The notes: a model not told the origin generated them from the letters alone. DNA of 64,000 nucleotides from an uncultured Anaerolineae bacterium (GCA_937927775.1 CALBEF010000023.1:17763-81762), one strand, 5' to 3'. Counted from the stretch's first letter, positions 37,307 through 46,288 are shown. Numbers and translations are program-made.

Positions 37307-37343
37307 CGGCCCGCAGGGCGTCAATTGCCCTGCGGGCCGTTTT
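37307..37343 (+). terminator. Bidirectional terminator between UroD-like gene and sulP
   Basis: Perfect 13-bp stem (37307-37319 with 37327-37339), 7-base loop, followed by TTTT on the plus strand. The sulP stop codon lies in the loop and its last codons form one stem arm. Confidence 0.88.
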
Positions 37344-39027
37344 GACTCAGGTGATTCAGGTACGCCTTCACCCCGATGTTGACGCTCGAATAGAAGGCAT
37401 GTTCGCCCACTTTGTCCGTCAGGCCGGTCTGGCCCAGCATCCACTTCAGCGGCGGGCTGGCGCCGGCGAAGCGCAACTCGATCCCGCGCGCGTCCAGATC
37501 GGCATTTAGTTGATGAATGACTTCCGCCGCGCTTGAATCAATGTCGATGATCGGCTCGGCGCTGATGAGCACCCAGCGCACCGGCTGCCTGGCGCGCGCG
37601 ATCAACTGCTTCACGCGCGCCTGAAAACGCTGGGCATTGGCGAAGAACAGCGGGGCGTGGAAACGATACACGATCAGGCCGGGCATCAGCTCGACGCTGT
37701 CAACCCGGTCGACAGCGTGAAATCGATCGATGCCCTCGACGCTGACCAGCACTGCGTCGTAAGGCCGGGCCGTGCGGGCAACCATGACCATCATCGACAG
37801 GGCCACGGTGAACAGGATGCCCTGCAGGATGCCCACCGTGAGCACGCCCAGGATCGTCACCAGCGCCAGCCCGAATTCCGACCGGCGCATGCGCGCCAGC
37901 TCCAGCATACCCGGCGCGTCGATCAGCCGGAAGGCCGCCACAAAGATGATGCTGGCCAGCGCCACGGTCGGCAGCTCGCTGAGCCAGGGCGTGAAGAACA
38001 GCAGGAACGGCACGATGAGCGCCGCCGCGACGATGCCGGACATCTGCGACTTGTTGCCCAGATCGTCGTTGACGACCGTGCGCGAGCCGCTGGCGGCGAC
38101 GGTGAAGCCGCCGGTGAGGCCGGCTGCCAGATTGCACGCGCCGAGCGCGACCAGCTCCTGACTCGCGTCGATCTCGTATCCGTTGCGCCGGGCGTACAGA
38201 CGCGCCGTGAGCACCACATCGGCAAACACGATCAGCGACAGGCTGAGCGCCGGCAGCAACAGATCGCGCGCATCGGCCAGCGAGATGGCCGGCAACGCCA
38301 CCACCGGCAGGCCGGTTGGAACCAGGCCAACCACGGCCAGCCCGTGCTGCTTGAGATCGAGCAGCGCGGAGGCAACCGTCATCAGGACAACCAGCGCAAG
38401 CGACCCCGGCGCCTTGCGCGCGAATCGCCGCAGGGCCAGAATGAAGGCAATGCCGGCGCCGCCCAGCGCCAGCGTCAGCGGGTGAATCTGATCGAGTTTG
38501 GACGCCATCTCCAGCAGCCGGGGGAAGAAGTCGTCGTTTTCCAGGCGCACGCCCAGCAACCGGCCCACCTGGCTGGCGAGGATGATCAGTCCGGTGCCAA
38601 GCGTGTAGCCGGTGAGCAAGGGCCTGGAGAAGAAGTCGGCCAGAAAGCCGACCTTCAACAGGCCGGCGCCGATGGCGATCAGGCCGACCATCAGCGCCAG
38701 CATGGATGCCAGCGCAACATGGCGCGCCGGGTCGCCGTTGTGGGTGAGCGGCGCCAGCACGCTGGCCACGATGATCGCGCTCGTCGCCTCCGGCCCCATG
38801 ATGAGCTGGCGCGAAGTTCCAAGCAGCGCGTAACAGAGCATAGCGACCAGGGCGGCATACAGGCCGGTCACTGCCGGCACGCCGGCCAGTTGCGCGTAAG
38901 CGATCACGGACGGCACGGACACAGCGAACACCGTCATGCCGGCGACGATGTCGCTGCGCAGCCAGGCCCGGCGATATGCGCCCAGGCTCGCCAGACCCGG
39001 CAACGCCCGTGAGAGGAGTTGGCGCAT
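37321..39027 (-). CDS. SulP-family anion transporter with STAS domain
   Basis: This 568-residue transporter has an N-terminal SulP domain with about 12-14 helices. Motifs are GMTVFAVSVPSVIAYAQLAG, GLYAALVAMLCYALLGTSRQ (described in parts), NLAAGLTGGFTVAASGSRT. A C-terminal STAS domain (about 445-555) contains VLISAEPIIDIDSSAAEVIH. These carry sulfate, bicarbonate or other anions. Start ATG 39027 is chosen; a frame extension uses TTG at 39078. TATCCT lies 11 bases before the ATG and no SD is present. Its 3' end is inside the shared terminator. Confidence 0.9.
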   Translation of the reverse strand: MRQLLSRALPGLASLGAYRRAWLRSDIVAGMTVFAVSVPSVIAYAQLAGVPAVTGLYAALVAMLCYALLGTSRQLIMGPEATSAIIVASVLAPLTHNGDPARHVALASMLALMVGLIAIGAGLLKVGFLADFFSRPLLTGYTLGTGLIILASQVGRLLGVRLENDDFFPRLLEMASKLDQIHPLTLALGGAGIAFILALRRFARKAPGSLALVVLMTVASALLDLKQHGLAVVGLVPTGLPVVALPAISLADARDLLLPALSLSLIVFADVVLTARLYARRNGYEIDASQELVALGACNLAAGLTGGFTVAASGSRTVVNDDLGNKSQMSGIVAAALIVPFLLFFTPWLSELPTVALASIIFVAAFRLIDAPGMLELARMRRSEFGLALVTILGVLTVGILQGILFTVALSMMVMVARTARPYDAVLVSVEGIDRFHAVDRVDSVELMPGLIVYRFHAPLFFANAQRFQARVKQLIARARQPVRWVLISAEPIIDIDSSAAEVIHQLNADLDARGIELRFAGASPPLKWMLGQTGLTDKVGEHAFYSSVNIGVKAYLNHLSQNGPQGN

Positions 39028-39091
39028 GGATGGGCGGGAGGATACCAGATCGAGCGCCGGCGCGGACTGTGCCCGCAATCAGCTCGATCCG

Positions 39092-40507
39092 TCAAGCCGG
39101 GGCGGAGATGGGTGTGGTTGTGGGGTTAAAGGGAACAGCGGCGGGCAAGGCTTCTACCCGCATACGCAAACCGTTTTTGGGACGCAGGGTGATCAGCGGT
39201 TGCGGCTCGACCACGTGGCCGGCTACCGACCGCAGCCGATACCGCTGCGCGATCGTCGCCAGGATCAGGCGCGCTTCCATCAGCGCGAAGGTGTTGCCAA
39301 TGCAAATGCGCGGGCCGGCGGCGAACGGGATGTACGCGCCTTTGGGCAGCCTTTTCTCGAAATCGCCCGCCCAGCGTTCAGGCAGGAAGGCTTCGGGCTG
39401 CTCGAAATAGCGCGGGTCGCGGTGCGACACCCACGGGCTGATGAACACCGAGGCCCCGCGCGGGAGGGTGTAGCCGCCGATGACGACCTCTTGCTGCGCC
39501 TCGCGCGATGTGACCCACGCCGGCGGATACAGTCGCAGCGTCTCTTTGATGATCCAGTCGGTGTAAGTCAGGCCGGGCAGATCGGCCAGCGCGGGCGGGC
39601 GTCCGGCCAGAGCTGCGCGCAGCTCTTCATGCAGGCGCGCCTCGGCCTGTGGATGCTGCGCCAGCAGATGCCAGGCCCAGCTCAGCGTGACAGCGGTAGT
39701 CTCATGGCCGGCCAGAAACAGCGTGTAAATCTCGTTGCGCGCCTGCTGATCGCTCATGCCGCGGCCATGTTCGTCAGCGGCCAACAGTAGCATTGACAAT
39801 AGATCGCCCCGCGCGGCTAACTCGGCGCGCCCCAAAGCGCGCCGCTCGCGGATCAGGCGCATCACCAGGCCATCGATCACAGCCTGGGCCCGTCGCGCGC
39901 GCCGGTTCTCGCGGGTGGGCAGCCAGTCCGGGATCTGGACAAGGCGGTTGAATTGCGCGTTGGTGATCTCCAACCCGGCTTCAATTGCGCGGCCTACCTC
40001 TTCCACCTCGTCCGACACGTCGATGTCGAACAAAGCCAGGCTGACGATGCGCATGGTCAGGGCCATCATGTCGTGATGGATGTCGCGCTCCTGGCCGGCG
40101 CGCCAGTCTTGCAGCGCGCGTTCGGTCTGCGCCACCATGATCTGCGCATAGCTTTCGATGCGCCGGCTGTGAAAGGCGGGCTGAATCAGCCGGCGCTGGC
40201 GCAGCCAGAAATCTCCGTCACTGGTGAGCAGGCTCTCGCCCAGCCACGGCTTGAACACCTGTTTCATGATGGCTGGCTTATGGAACAGGGCGGCCTGCTC
40301 TACATACACCTGATGCGTCCAGTCAGGGTGGCTCACCAGATAGCCCGGAAAAGGCCCGAAGAAGAAGCGCACCATGTCGCCATAACGGCGCGCCAGCTCA
40401 AGCAGGTAAGCCGGCGCGTTCTGGCGGAAACGGCGCAGGCTGCGCAACCCCAGCACATCCTTCGGGCCGGGTGGCGCTGCCTGCTGTCGTGTCAAGCGTG
40501 TTGCCAT
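39092..40507 (-). CDS. Cytochrome P450
   Basis: This 471-residue soluble P450 has the I-helix oxygen-binding motif LFLAGHETTAVTLSWAWHLL, the K-helix ETLRLYPP (ExxR), a PERW meander and the heme loop PFAAGPRICIGNTFA with Cys402 as the fifth ligand. Overall it resembles CYP110/CYP102-like fatty-acid or terpenoid oxidases. No dedicated redox partner is adjacent. Start ATG 40507; a hairpin separates it from the YgeW-like gene upstream. The C-terminal tail of about 15 residues is Pro/Thr-rich. Confidence 0.93.
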   Translation of the reverse strand: MATRLTRQQAAPPGPKDVLGLRSLRRFRQNAPAYLLELARRYGDMVRFFFGPFPGYLVSHPDWTHQVYVEQAALFHKPAIMKQVFKPWLGESLLTSDGDFWLRQRRLIQPAFHSRRIESYAQIMVAQTERALQDWRAGQERDIHHDMMALTMRIVSLALFDIDVSDEVEEVGRAIEAGLEITNAQFNRLVQIPDWLPTRENRRARRAQAVIDGLVMRLIRERRALGRAELAARGDLLSMLLLAADEHGRGMSDQQARNEIYTLFLAGHETTAVTLSWAWHLLAQHPQAEARLHEELRAALAGRPPALADLPGLTYTDWIIKETLRLYPPAWVTSREAQQEVVIGGYTLPRGASVFISPWVSHRDPRYFEQPEAFLPERWAGDFEKRLPKGAYIPFAAGPRICIGNTFALMEARLILATIAQRYRLRSVAGHVVEPQPLITLRPKNGLRMRVEALPAAVPFNPTTTPISAPA

Positions 40508-40524
40508 ACAAATAATCGGTTGCG

Positions 40525-40547
40525 CCCGGCGCTTGTTCAGCGCCGGG
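40525..40547. other. Hairpin covering the end of the YgeW-like gene
   Basis: Perfect 9-bp stem CCCGGCGCT (40525-40533 with 40539-40547), 5-base loop, followed on the plus strand by TTTTG. The stop codon of the minus-strand YgeW-like gene is in the loop. It may limit read-through into the P450 gene, but on that strand there is no T-tract. Confidence 0.55.
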
Positions 40548-41583
40548 TTTTGCGTTGCGGCTTTGGTTGAATCTTCTGCTGCGCCGCTCTATCGCCCATC
40601 GTCATCGCCATGACTGCCTTCTGCGCGTGCAGGCGGTTCTCGGCTTCTTCATACACCACAGACTGCGGGCCGTCGATCACGGCGTCGGTCACTTCCAGCC
40701 CGCGATCGGCCGGCAGGCAGTGCATATAGATCGCGTCTTTCTTCGCCAGCGCCATGCGCCGCTCGTCGCAGATCCAGCCGGTGTATTTCCTGCCGATCTC
40801 GGCGCTCTCCTTCAGGTCGCTGGTCGTCAACATGCAGCCCCAGGACTTGGGATAGACCACATCGGCGTTCTCGAAGGCGTCGTCCATGTCGTGCGTGACG
40901 CGAAACGAGCCGCCGCTTTGCTGCGCGCCCTGCTCGGCCTGTTGCAGGATTTCCGGCATCAGTTTGTACTCCGGCGGATGCGCCAGCACTACATCCATGC
41001 CGAAGCGCGCCATCTGGATGATGAGTGATTGCGGCACGCTGATCGGCTTCTGGTAGCTGGCGGCGTAGGCCCAGCTCACCGCAATTTTGCAGCCTTTCAG
41101 GTTCCTGCCCTTGTATTCGCGGATGGTGAGCAGATCGGCCAGAATCTGGAAGGGGTGGTACACATCACACTGCATGTTCAGCACCGGCGCCGGGCTGTGC
41201 TGGGCGACTTCGTTGATGTAGCGGTTGCCAAACGCCCAGTCGCACTGGCGGATGGCGATGCCGTTGAAGTAACGCCCGAAAATCTGGCCGATCTCTTTGG
41301 CGGTGTCGCCGTGTGAGATCTGGGTTGTGTTGCTGTCGATGAACGCGGCGTGGCCGCCGAGCTGGGCCATGCCGGCCTCAAATGAGCCGCGCGTGCGGGT
41401 GCTGGTGAAGAAGAAGAGCATCGCCAGCGTTTTGTCGCGCAGCAATGGGTGTGGCTTGCCGGCGCGATATTCCTTTTTCAGCCGGCTTGCCAAATCGAGC
41501 ACAGCTTCAGTTTCGGGGATCGAGAAGTCCAGGTCGCTGATGAAGTCGCGGCCGGCCAGAGAAATGGGTTTTGCGCGAGGCAT
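40537..41583 (-). CDS. YgeW-like (knotted) carbamoyltransferase
   Basis: This 348-residue ornithine-carbamoyltransferase relative has the carbamoyl-phosphate site FTSTRTRGSF (about 59-68) and the late motif MHCLPADRGLEV. It shares long segments with E. coli YgeW: NMQCDVYHPFQILADL, SWAYAASYQKPISVPQSLII, MARFGMDVVLAHPPEYKLMP, ADVVYPKSWG. YgeW-type enzymes belong to the knotted clade and occur with purine/hydantoin-type catabolic genes; the true substrate is uncertain. ATG 41583 is the start; an upstream TTG (41601) lies in an A/T-rich GTTCAAG repeat. The next gene upstream is the YgeY-like peptidase. Confidence 0.82.
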   Translation of the reverse strand: MPRAKPISLAGRDFISDLDFSIPETEAVLDLASRLKKEYRAGKPHPLLRDKTLAMLFFFTSTRTRGSFEAGMAQLGGHAAFIDSNTTQISHGDTAKEIGQIFGRYFNGIAIRQCDWAFGNRYINEVAQHSPAPVLNMQCDVYHPFQILADLLTIREYKGRNLKGCKIAVSWAYAASYQKPISVPQSLIIQMARFGMDVVLAHPPEYKLMPEILQQAEQGAQQSGGSFRVTHDMDDAFENADVVYPKSWGCMLTTSDLKESAEIGRKYTGWICDERRMALAKKDAIYMHCLPADRGLEVTDAVIDGPQSVVYEEAENRLHAQKAVMAMTMGDRAAQQKIQPKPQRKTRR

Positions 41584-41675
41584 GGTTCGTTTTGTCTCCA
41601 ACGTTCAAGGTTCAAGAATCAAGCGCTTTGGATTGCGCATCAGTCACGTGGCTCATTGCCGGGCATCGCGCCGGT

Positions 41676-42896
41676 TTAACTGTTTTGGGCGATCATCGCC
41701 GGCAGCGCGGCATAGAAGGCTGTCGCGTTGACCACATCATCCAGCCGCACCTGATCGAGTGTGGTGTGGGCGTGGATTTCGTCGCCCGGCCCGAAGCCGA
41801 TGGACGGGATGCCGGCCTGCCCGGCCCAGTACGTGCCGTTGGTGCTGAAGTCCCATTTGCCCGTGCGCGCGCGCTGGCCGTACACCAGTTCGGTGGTGTT
41901 CAGCGCGGCCTGCACAACCGGATGCGATTCGTCGAGCGCCCAGGCCGGGAAATACTTGTCGAGCGTCAGCCGGAAGCCGGTGTAGCTCGGCTCGTCCCAG
42001 GTGAGCATCTCCAGCCGCATGTCGCCGGCGCCGGCCCGGTCGATGATGGCCTGCACCTCGGCCAGGGTGCTCTCGCGCGTGTCGCCAAAGGTCAGGCGCC
42101 GGTCGATGAACAGCGTGGCCTCGTCCGGCACAGCGTTGATGCTGGCCGTGCTGACGCGCAGGTCGGTGGCGGTGATCGTGCCCTTGCCCAGGAACTCGTG
42201 TGTGCGCAGGCGCGCATCCAGATCGCGGACGCCGGCGATGACCGGCAATAGTTTGTAGATGGCGTTGTCGCCCAGGAAGTTGCTGGCCGCGTGCGCGCTG
42301 CGGCCTTTGGCGACCACTTTCATCTCGATGCGCCCTTTGTGGCCGCGATAGACCTGCATTCTGGTCGGCTCGCCGATCACCACAATGTCGGGGCGCACTT
42401 TGGGGTCATGATCGACGAAGCACAGGCCGGCGATGCCGTCCATCCACTCTTCCATGTTGCCGGTGTACCAGGCCGTCCAGCCATCCAACAGGCCGAGATC
42501 GCGCGCCAGGGCCATGCCATACACCATGCCGGGCGTGCTGCCTTTCTCGTCGCACGCGCCGCGCGCGTACAAGACGCCGTCGGCAACTTTGCCCTCGAAG
42601 GGATCCCATTGCCACTGCGAGCGGTCGCCGACGCCGACGGTGTCGATGTGCGAGTCGAAGACGATCGCGCGCGGCCCATTCCCAATCCGGCCGAGGATGT
42701 TGCCCATCACATCGAAGCGCGCTTCGTCGAACCCGAGCCGGCGCATCTCTGCGGCGATGCGTTCGCCAACCAGCCCGATCTGCGAGTCCATGCTGGGAAT
42801 GGCGCAAATCTCGCGCAGGAAGCGCACGATGTCCTCGCGGTGGGCGTCGATGCGCGCCTTGAGTTGATCAATTGCGTTGGGAGTCAACTGGCTCAT
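41676..42896 (-). CDS. M20 family metallohydrolase, YgeY-like
   Basis: This 406-residue enzyme has the M20 dinuclear zinc motifs DSHIDTVGVGDRSQW, YARGACDEKGSTPGMVYG, EEWMDG and GEPT. A dimerisation domain has RGHKGRIEMKVVAKGRSAHA, and FGPGDEIHAHTTLDQVRLDD comes at the end. The combination VGDRSQWQWDPFEGKV is typical of the YgeY group annotated as selenium-metabolism-linked hydrolases. Start at 42896 with GAGGGG upstream. TAGAAT on the minus strand (42906-42911) faces the pyrK promoter. Pairing with a YgeW-like gene repeats the E. coli ygeW-ygeX-ygeY arrangement, without ygeX. Confidence 0.86.
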   Translation of the reverse strand: MSQLTPNAIDQLKARIDAHREDIVRFLREICAIPSMDSQIGLVGERIAAEMRRLGFDEARFDVMGNILGRIGNGPRAIVFDSHIDTVGVGDRSQWQWDPFEGKVADGVLYARGACDEKGSTPGMVYGMALARDLGLLDGWTAWYTGNMEEWMDGIAGLCFVDHDPKVRPDIVVIGEPTRMQVYRGHKGRIEMKVVAKGRSAHAASNFLGDNAIYKLLPVIAGVRDLDARLRTHEFLGKGTITATDLRVSTASINAVPDEATLFIDRRLTFGDTRESTLAEVQAIIDRAGAGDMRLEMLTWDEPSYTGFRLTLDKYFPAWALDESHPVVQAALNTTELVYGQRARTGKWDFSTNGTYWAGQAGIPSIGFGPGDEIHAHTTLDQVRLDDVVNATAFYAALPAMIAQNS

Positions 42897-42905
42897 AGCC
42901 CCTCG

Positions 42906-42928
42906 ATTCTAATTCGGTCTGCTAGAAT
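42906..42928. promoter_or_regulatory. Divergent TAGAAT boxes between ygeY-like and pyrK
   Basis: TAGAAT on the minus strand (42906-42911) and on the plus strand (42923-42928). The plus box ends six bases before ATG 42935 (leaderless). Confidence 0.6.
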
Positions 42929-42934
42929 CATCGC

Positions 42935-43843
42935 ATGTCGTCCGCGCTTTCTTCCGACATCCTCGGAGTCTCGCAAAGTCCGGGAGCGTCGGCGCTCGAA
43001 TTGCCCCGCATGTCCCGCATCGTTGAGATCCGGCGCGAGACGCCGCTGGTGAAAACCTTTGTGTTCGATTGCGACATCGACGCCGAGCCGGGGCAATTTA
43101 TTTTGTTGTGGTTGCCGGGGGTGGACGAGAAGCCGATGAGCATCGCCGGCATGTCGCCGCTCATGGTCAGCGTGGCGCGCGTCGGCCCGATGACGATGGC
43201 GCTGCACGAGCTGAATGTGGGTGACATGCTGGGCTGGCGCGGCCCGTTCGGCAAGCCGTTCCGCCTGGAGCGCGACCGGCGCGCATTGCTGGTGGCCGGC
43301 GGCTATGGCAGCGCGCCGCTGTACGCGCTGGCCCAACAAGCCCTGGCGCACGGCATGGAGGTGACGGTCGCCATCGGTGCGCGCGTTGCCGACGAATTGC
43401 TGTACGCGGACAAGTTCGACGAGCTGGGTGTCGCGCTCCTGCTCAGCACCAATGACGGCTCGCGCGGCGTGAAAGGGTTCGTCACCGACGCCATCCGCCA
43501 ACACTTCCTCACCCCGCTCGCCGCTCGCCAATCGCCACTCCCCGAATCGTCAATCGTCAATCGTCAATCGTCAATCCCCCCAATCCAAAATCTGACCGTC
43601 TACGCCTGCGGCCCGGAGCGCATGCTGGTTGCGCTGCATGCCCTGTGCCGGCAACAGGGATGGAACGGGCAACTGAGCGTCGAACGGTATATGAAATGCG
43701 GATTCGGTGTGTGCGGCCAGTGCGCGCTGGACGACATTCTGGTGTGCATTGATGGGCCGGTGCTAACGCTGGACCAACTGGACGGCAAAAAAGACTTCGG
43801 GCACTGGCATCGCGGGCCAACCGGCCGGCGCATGGAAATTTGA
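42935..43843 (+). CDS. pyrK: Dihydroorotate dehydrogenase electron-transfer subunit-like (PyrK)
   Basis: This 302-residue FAD/2Fe-2S protein has a ferredoxin-reductase-like domain (PGQFILLWLPGVDEKPMSI, FAD site). LLVAGGYGSAPLYALAQ binds NAD. A C-terminal cluster has cysteines 255, 260, 263 and 271 (CGFGVCGQC...C). PyrK transfers electrons to PyrD in class 1B dihydroorotate dehydrogenases; pyrD is not adjacent. Residues 197-219 are an in-frame CAATCGT repeat insert just before the VYACGPERM strand. Residues 8-22 (DILGVSQSPGASALE) derive from a degenerate palindrome; ATG 43012 (MSRIVEI) is an alternative start. Confidence 0.85.
   Translation: MSSALSSDILGVSQSPGASALELPRMSRIVEIRRETPLVKTFVFDCDIDAEPGQFILLWLPGVDEKPMSIAGMSPLMVSVARVGPMTMALHELNVGDMLGWRGPFGKPFRLERDRRALLVAGGYGSAPLYALAQQALAHGMEVTVAIGARVADELLYADKFDELGVALLLSTNDGSRGVKGFVTDAIRQHFLTPLAARQSPLPESSIVNRQSSIPPIQNLTVYACGPERMLVALHALCRQQGWNGQLSVERYMKCGFGVCGQCALDDILVCIDGPVLTLDQLDGKKDFGHWHRGPTGRRMEI
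43526..43592. repeat. Heptamer repeats inside pyrK
   Basis: CGCCAATCGCCA, then four to five CAATCGT units, then CAATCC and CAATCCAAAATC: two repeat families joined, in frame in pyrK. Confidence 0.9.
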
Positions 43844-43867
43844 CCCGCGCCACAGGGGCATGGTGTG

Positions 43868-45229
43868 ATGATGCTGATCCGGCAGGGCACGCTCGTCAGC
43901 GCCGGTGGATTGCGCCGCGCAGATATCCTCGTCGCCGGCGAACATATCCTCGCGGTTGAAGATGCGATCCGCGACGACGACCTGGCAGTCTTGCGCGCCC
44001 GGCATGGCTTGCCGAACGGGGCGACTCAGATCATTGATGCAGCCGGCCTGCTGATCTTCCCCGGCCTGATCGACGTTCACGTTCACGCGCGCGAGCCGGG
44101 CGCGGAGCACAAAGAGGACTGGCACAGCGTCACCTGCGCGGCGGTTGCCGGCGGCGTCACCACCGTGCTGGCCATGCCCAACACAGCGCCGGCTGTGACA
44201 GACGCGCCCTCGTTCGCGCATACGCTCAGTCTGGCGCAGCGCAAAGCCGTGTGCGACTTTGGCTTGTATCTGGGCGCGACCAATGCCAACCAGCGTGTGG
44301 CCGAACAGGCGCCGGATCTGGGCGAGTGTGGGTTGAAAATCTACATGGGCAGCAGCACCGGCGACCTGCTGGTGCAGGATTTCGAGCCGCAGTACGAGCA
44401 CTTCGCGCATTACCCACACGACCGGGTGATCGCCGTTCATGCCGAGCACGAGCCGGCGGTGCAGTATTTTGCGCGGCGCGGCGTCCGGCGTCCGCCCATC
44501 TGCGCCGAGTTGGAGACGGCCCGCGCCATCACGCTGGCCCGGCACTGTGAGCGCCCCGTGCACATCTGCCATTTGTCCACCCGCCGCGAGATCGAGCTGG
44601 TGCGCGAGGCCAAATCGCGCGGCGCGCGCGTGACTTGCGAAGCCACGCCGCACCATCTTTTTCTGACACTGGACTATGAGCTTCAGTCTGGCGCGCGGCT
44701 ATCCGATGACGACGCGCGCCCATTGTTTCAGATGAACCCACCCTTGCGCGAACTGGCCGACCTGGACGCGCTGTGGGACAACCTCGATGTCATCGATTGC
44801 ATCGCCACCGATCACGCCCCGCACACGCTGGAGGAGAAACGCAGCGCGCATCCGCCCAGCGGTGTGCCCGGCCTGGAAACGCTGCTGCCGCTGTTGTTGA
44901 CGGCTGCCTCTGGCGAGTATGGCCCCGCTCGTCTGGGCCTTGCCGATATTGCGCGCTTGTGCTGCGAGGGGCCGGCGCGGGTGTTTGGACTGGCGCGCAA
45001 GGGTAGAATTGCGCCGGGATTCGATGCCGATCTGACACTGGTCGATCCCGACGCGGCATGGTTCATTGGCGATAAAGCGATCTTTTCCAAATGTGGCTGG
45101 ACGCCGTTCACCGGCTGGCGCGCGCGCGGCGCTGTCAGCCGGACGTTTGTGCGCGGACGCCTGGCGTTTGATGGTCAAACGGTTGTTGCCCCGCCGGGCA
45201 GCGGGCGGCATGTGAATCCCAATGGCTGA
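43868..45229 (+). CDS. pyrC: Dihydroorotase, class I
   Basis: This 453-residue zinc amidohydrolase has FPGLIDVHVHAREPGAEHKE (metal-binding HxH and substrate Arg), GVTTVLAMPNT, the carboxylated-lysine region GLKIYMGSSTG, VHICHLST, EATPHHLFLT and TDHAPHTLEEK. It cyclises carbamoyl-aspartate in pyrimidine synthesis. Unlike some paralogues here it carries no repeat insert, though a 17-residue variable segment lies at the same loop before DAAGLLIFPG. It follows pyrK by 24 bases. ATG 43871 is an alternative start. Confidence 0.93.
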   Translation: MMLIRQGTLVSAGGLRRADILVAGEHILAVEDAIRDDDLAVLRARHGLPNGATQIIDAAGLLIFPGLIDVHVHAREPGAEHKEDWHSVTCAAVAGGVTTVLAMPNTAPAVTDAPSFAHTLSLAQRKAVCDFGLYLGATNANQRVAEQAPDLGECGLKIYMGSSTGDLLVQDFEPQYEHFAHYPHDRVIAVHAEHEPAVQYFARRGVRRPPICAELETARAITLARHCERPVHICHLSTRREIELVREAKSRGARVTCEATPHHLFLTLDYELQSGARLSDDDARPLFQMNPPLRELADLDALWDNLDVIDCIATDHAPHTLEEKRSAHPPSGVPGLETLLPLLLTAASGEYGPARLGLADIARLCCEGPARVFGLARKGRIAPGFDADLTLVDPDAAWFIGDKAIFSKCGWTPFTGWRARGAVSRTFVRGRLAFDGQTVVAPPGSGRHVNPNG

Positions 45230-46163
45230 GCCACAAATGCCAAACATCGGGCCTCATCCTGCATTGCCGGCAGAGCCGGCGCCGCAGGTCAGCGCCGGCC
45301 TGCCTGCCCAGCAGACGGCGCGCGCAACCGATCACGAGTTGACTGCCGCATCGGTGCGCGAGCGCGTTCTGACGCTGGCGGGGCTTATTGCCCTCACCCC
45401 GCTGGCGCTGCTGGTGGTCGAGTTGCCGGCGCGCAGCGCCACGCTGAGCTTTCTCGGCTCGCCGCTGTCCATCAATCTTTCGACCGACTCGCTGCTGCTG
45501 ATTCTGATCCCGGTGTTGACCTGCGCCGGCGTGGATTGGGTGCTGCGCGACCACCCGGATGTGCGCGCCGGCGAAGTCCCCTATCTCTTCCCCTTCTGGA
45601 TCGCACCCGCGTTTGCGGCGCTGGCGCTCAGCCTGCTGCTGACGCGCATCCCCACGTGGCCCTTGTGGATCGTTATCCTGATCATCGGCGTGACGATGAT
45701 CGCCACCCTGGTCTTTGCCGAGTACGTCAGCCTGTCGCCCAACGCGCGCGGCTACGCTGTTGCGCGTCTGGCGCTGACCGGCGTCAGCTACGCCATCGCC
45801 TTTGCGTTGTTCACGCTGATCTACAGCGCGCGCGAGCGCAGCATCATCAGCGCGACGCTAACTACCCTCATTGCCGCCGGCCTGGCGCTCGATCTCATGG
45901 CGCCGCACATTATTGGGCTGAGGACGGCGGCCCTCTTTGCCGGCGTCATCGGCCTCATGGTCGGACAGACGACCTGGGCGCTCAATTACTGGAATATTTC
46001 CAACTGGAGCGCCGGCGTGCTGTTGTTGACCGTTTTCTATGTGTTGATCGGCCTGGCCCAGCAATACTTCCAGGACCGCCTGAGCCGCGCCGTGCTGATT
46101 GAATTTGTGGTGGTGGCGCTGGTGGCCCTGGTTGTGGTGTGGCAACTGGCCGGGGTGCGGTAG
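45222..46163 (+). CDS. Multi-pass membrane protein, unknown function
   Basis: This 313-residue protein has a 45-residue hydrophilic Pro/Ala-rich N-terminus and about eight hydrophobic helices (for example LTLAGLIALTPLALLVVELP, LWIVILIIGVTMIATLVFAE). No catalytic motif is seen. It overlaps the pyrC stop by eight bases, suggesting co-translation. CAGTAGT repeats begin eight bases after its stop. Confidence 0.65.
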   Translation: MAEPQMPNIGPHPALPAEPAPQVSAGLPAQQTARATDHELTAASVRERVLTLAGLIALTPLALLVVELPARSATLSFLGSPLSINLSTDSLLLILIPVLTCAGVDWVLRDHPDVRAGEVPYLFPFWIAPAFAALALSLLLTRIPTWPLWIVILIIGVTMIATLVFAEYVSLSPNARGYAVARLALTGVSYAIAFALFTLIYSARERSIISATLTTLIAAGLALDLMAPHIIGLRTAALFAGVIGLMVGQTTWALNYWNISNWSAGVLLLTVFYVLIGLAQQYFQDRLSRAVLIEFVVVALVALVVVWQLAGVR

Positions 46164-46170
46164 AGGAGTT

Positions 46171-46268
46171 GTCAGTAGTCAGTAGTCAGTAGTCAGTAGT
46201 CAGTAGTCAGATGACAGACAACAGACGACAGACAACAGATAACAGACGACAGATAACAGACGGTAGAT
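46171..46268. repeat. CAGTAGT and ACAGACGA/ACAGATA repeat array
   Basis: Six CAGTAGT heptamers (46173-46209), followed by about seven ACAGACA/ACAGACG/ACAGATA heptamers (46213-46262). They lie between the membrane protein and the PfkB gene. Confidence 0.95.
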
Positions 46269-46288
46269 AGGGCTGAACACGGGAGATC

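Noticed and set aside
37657..39012. 451-residue plus-strand frame opposite sulP
   Set aside because: Antisense shadow; Gln/Arg-rich with no recognisable motif.
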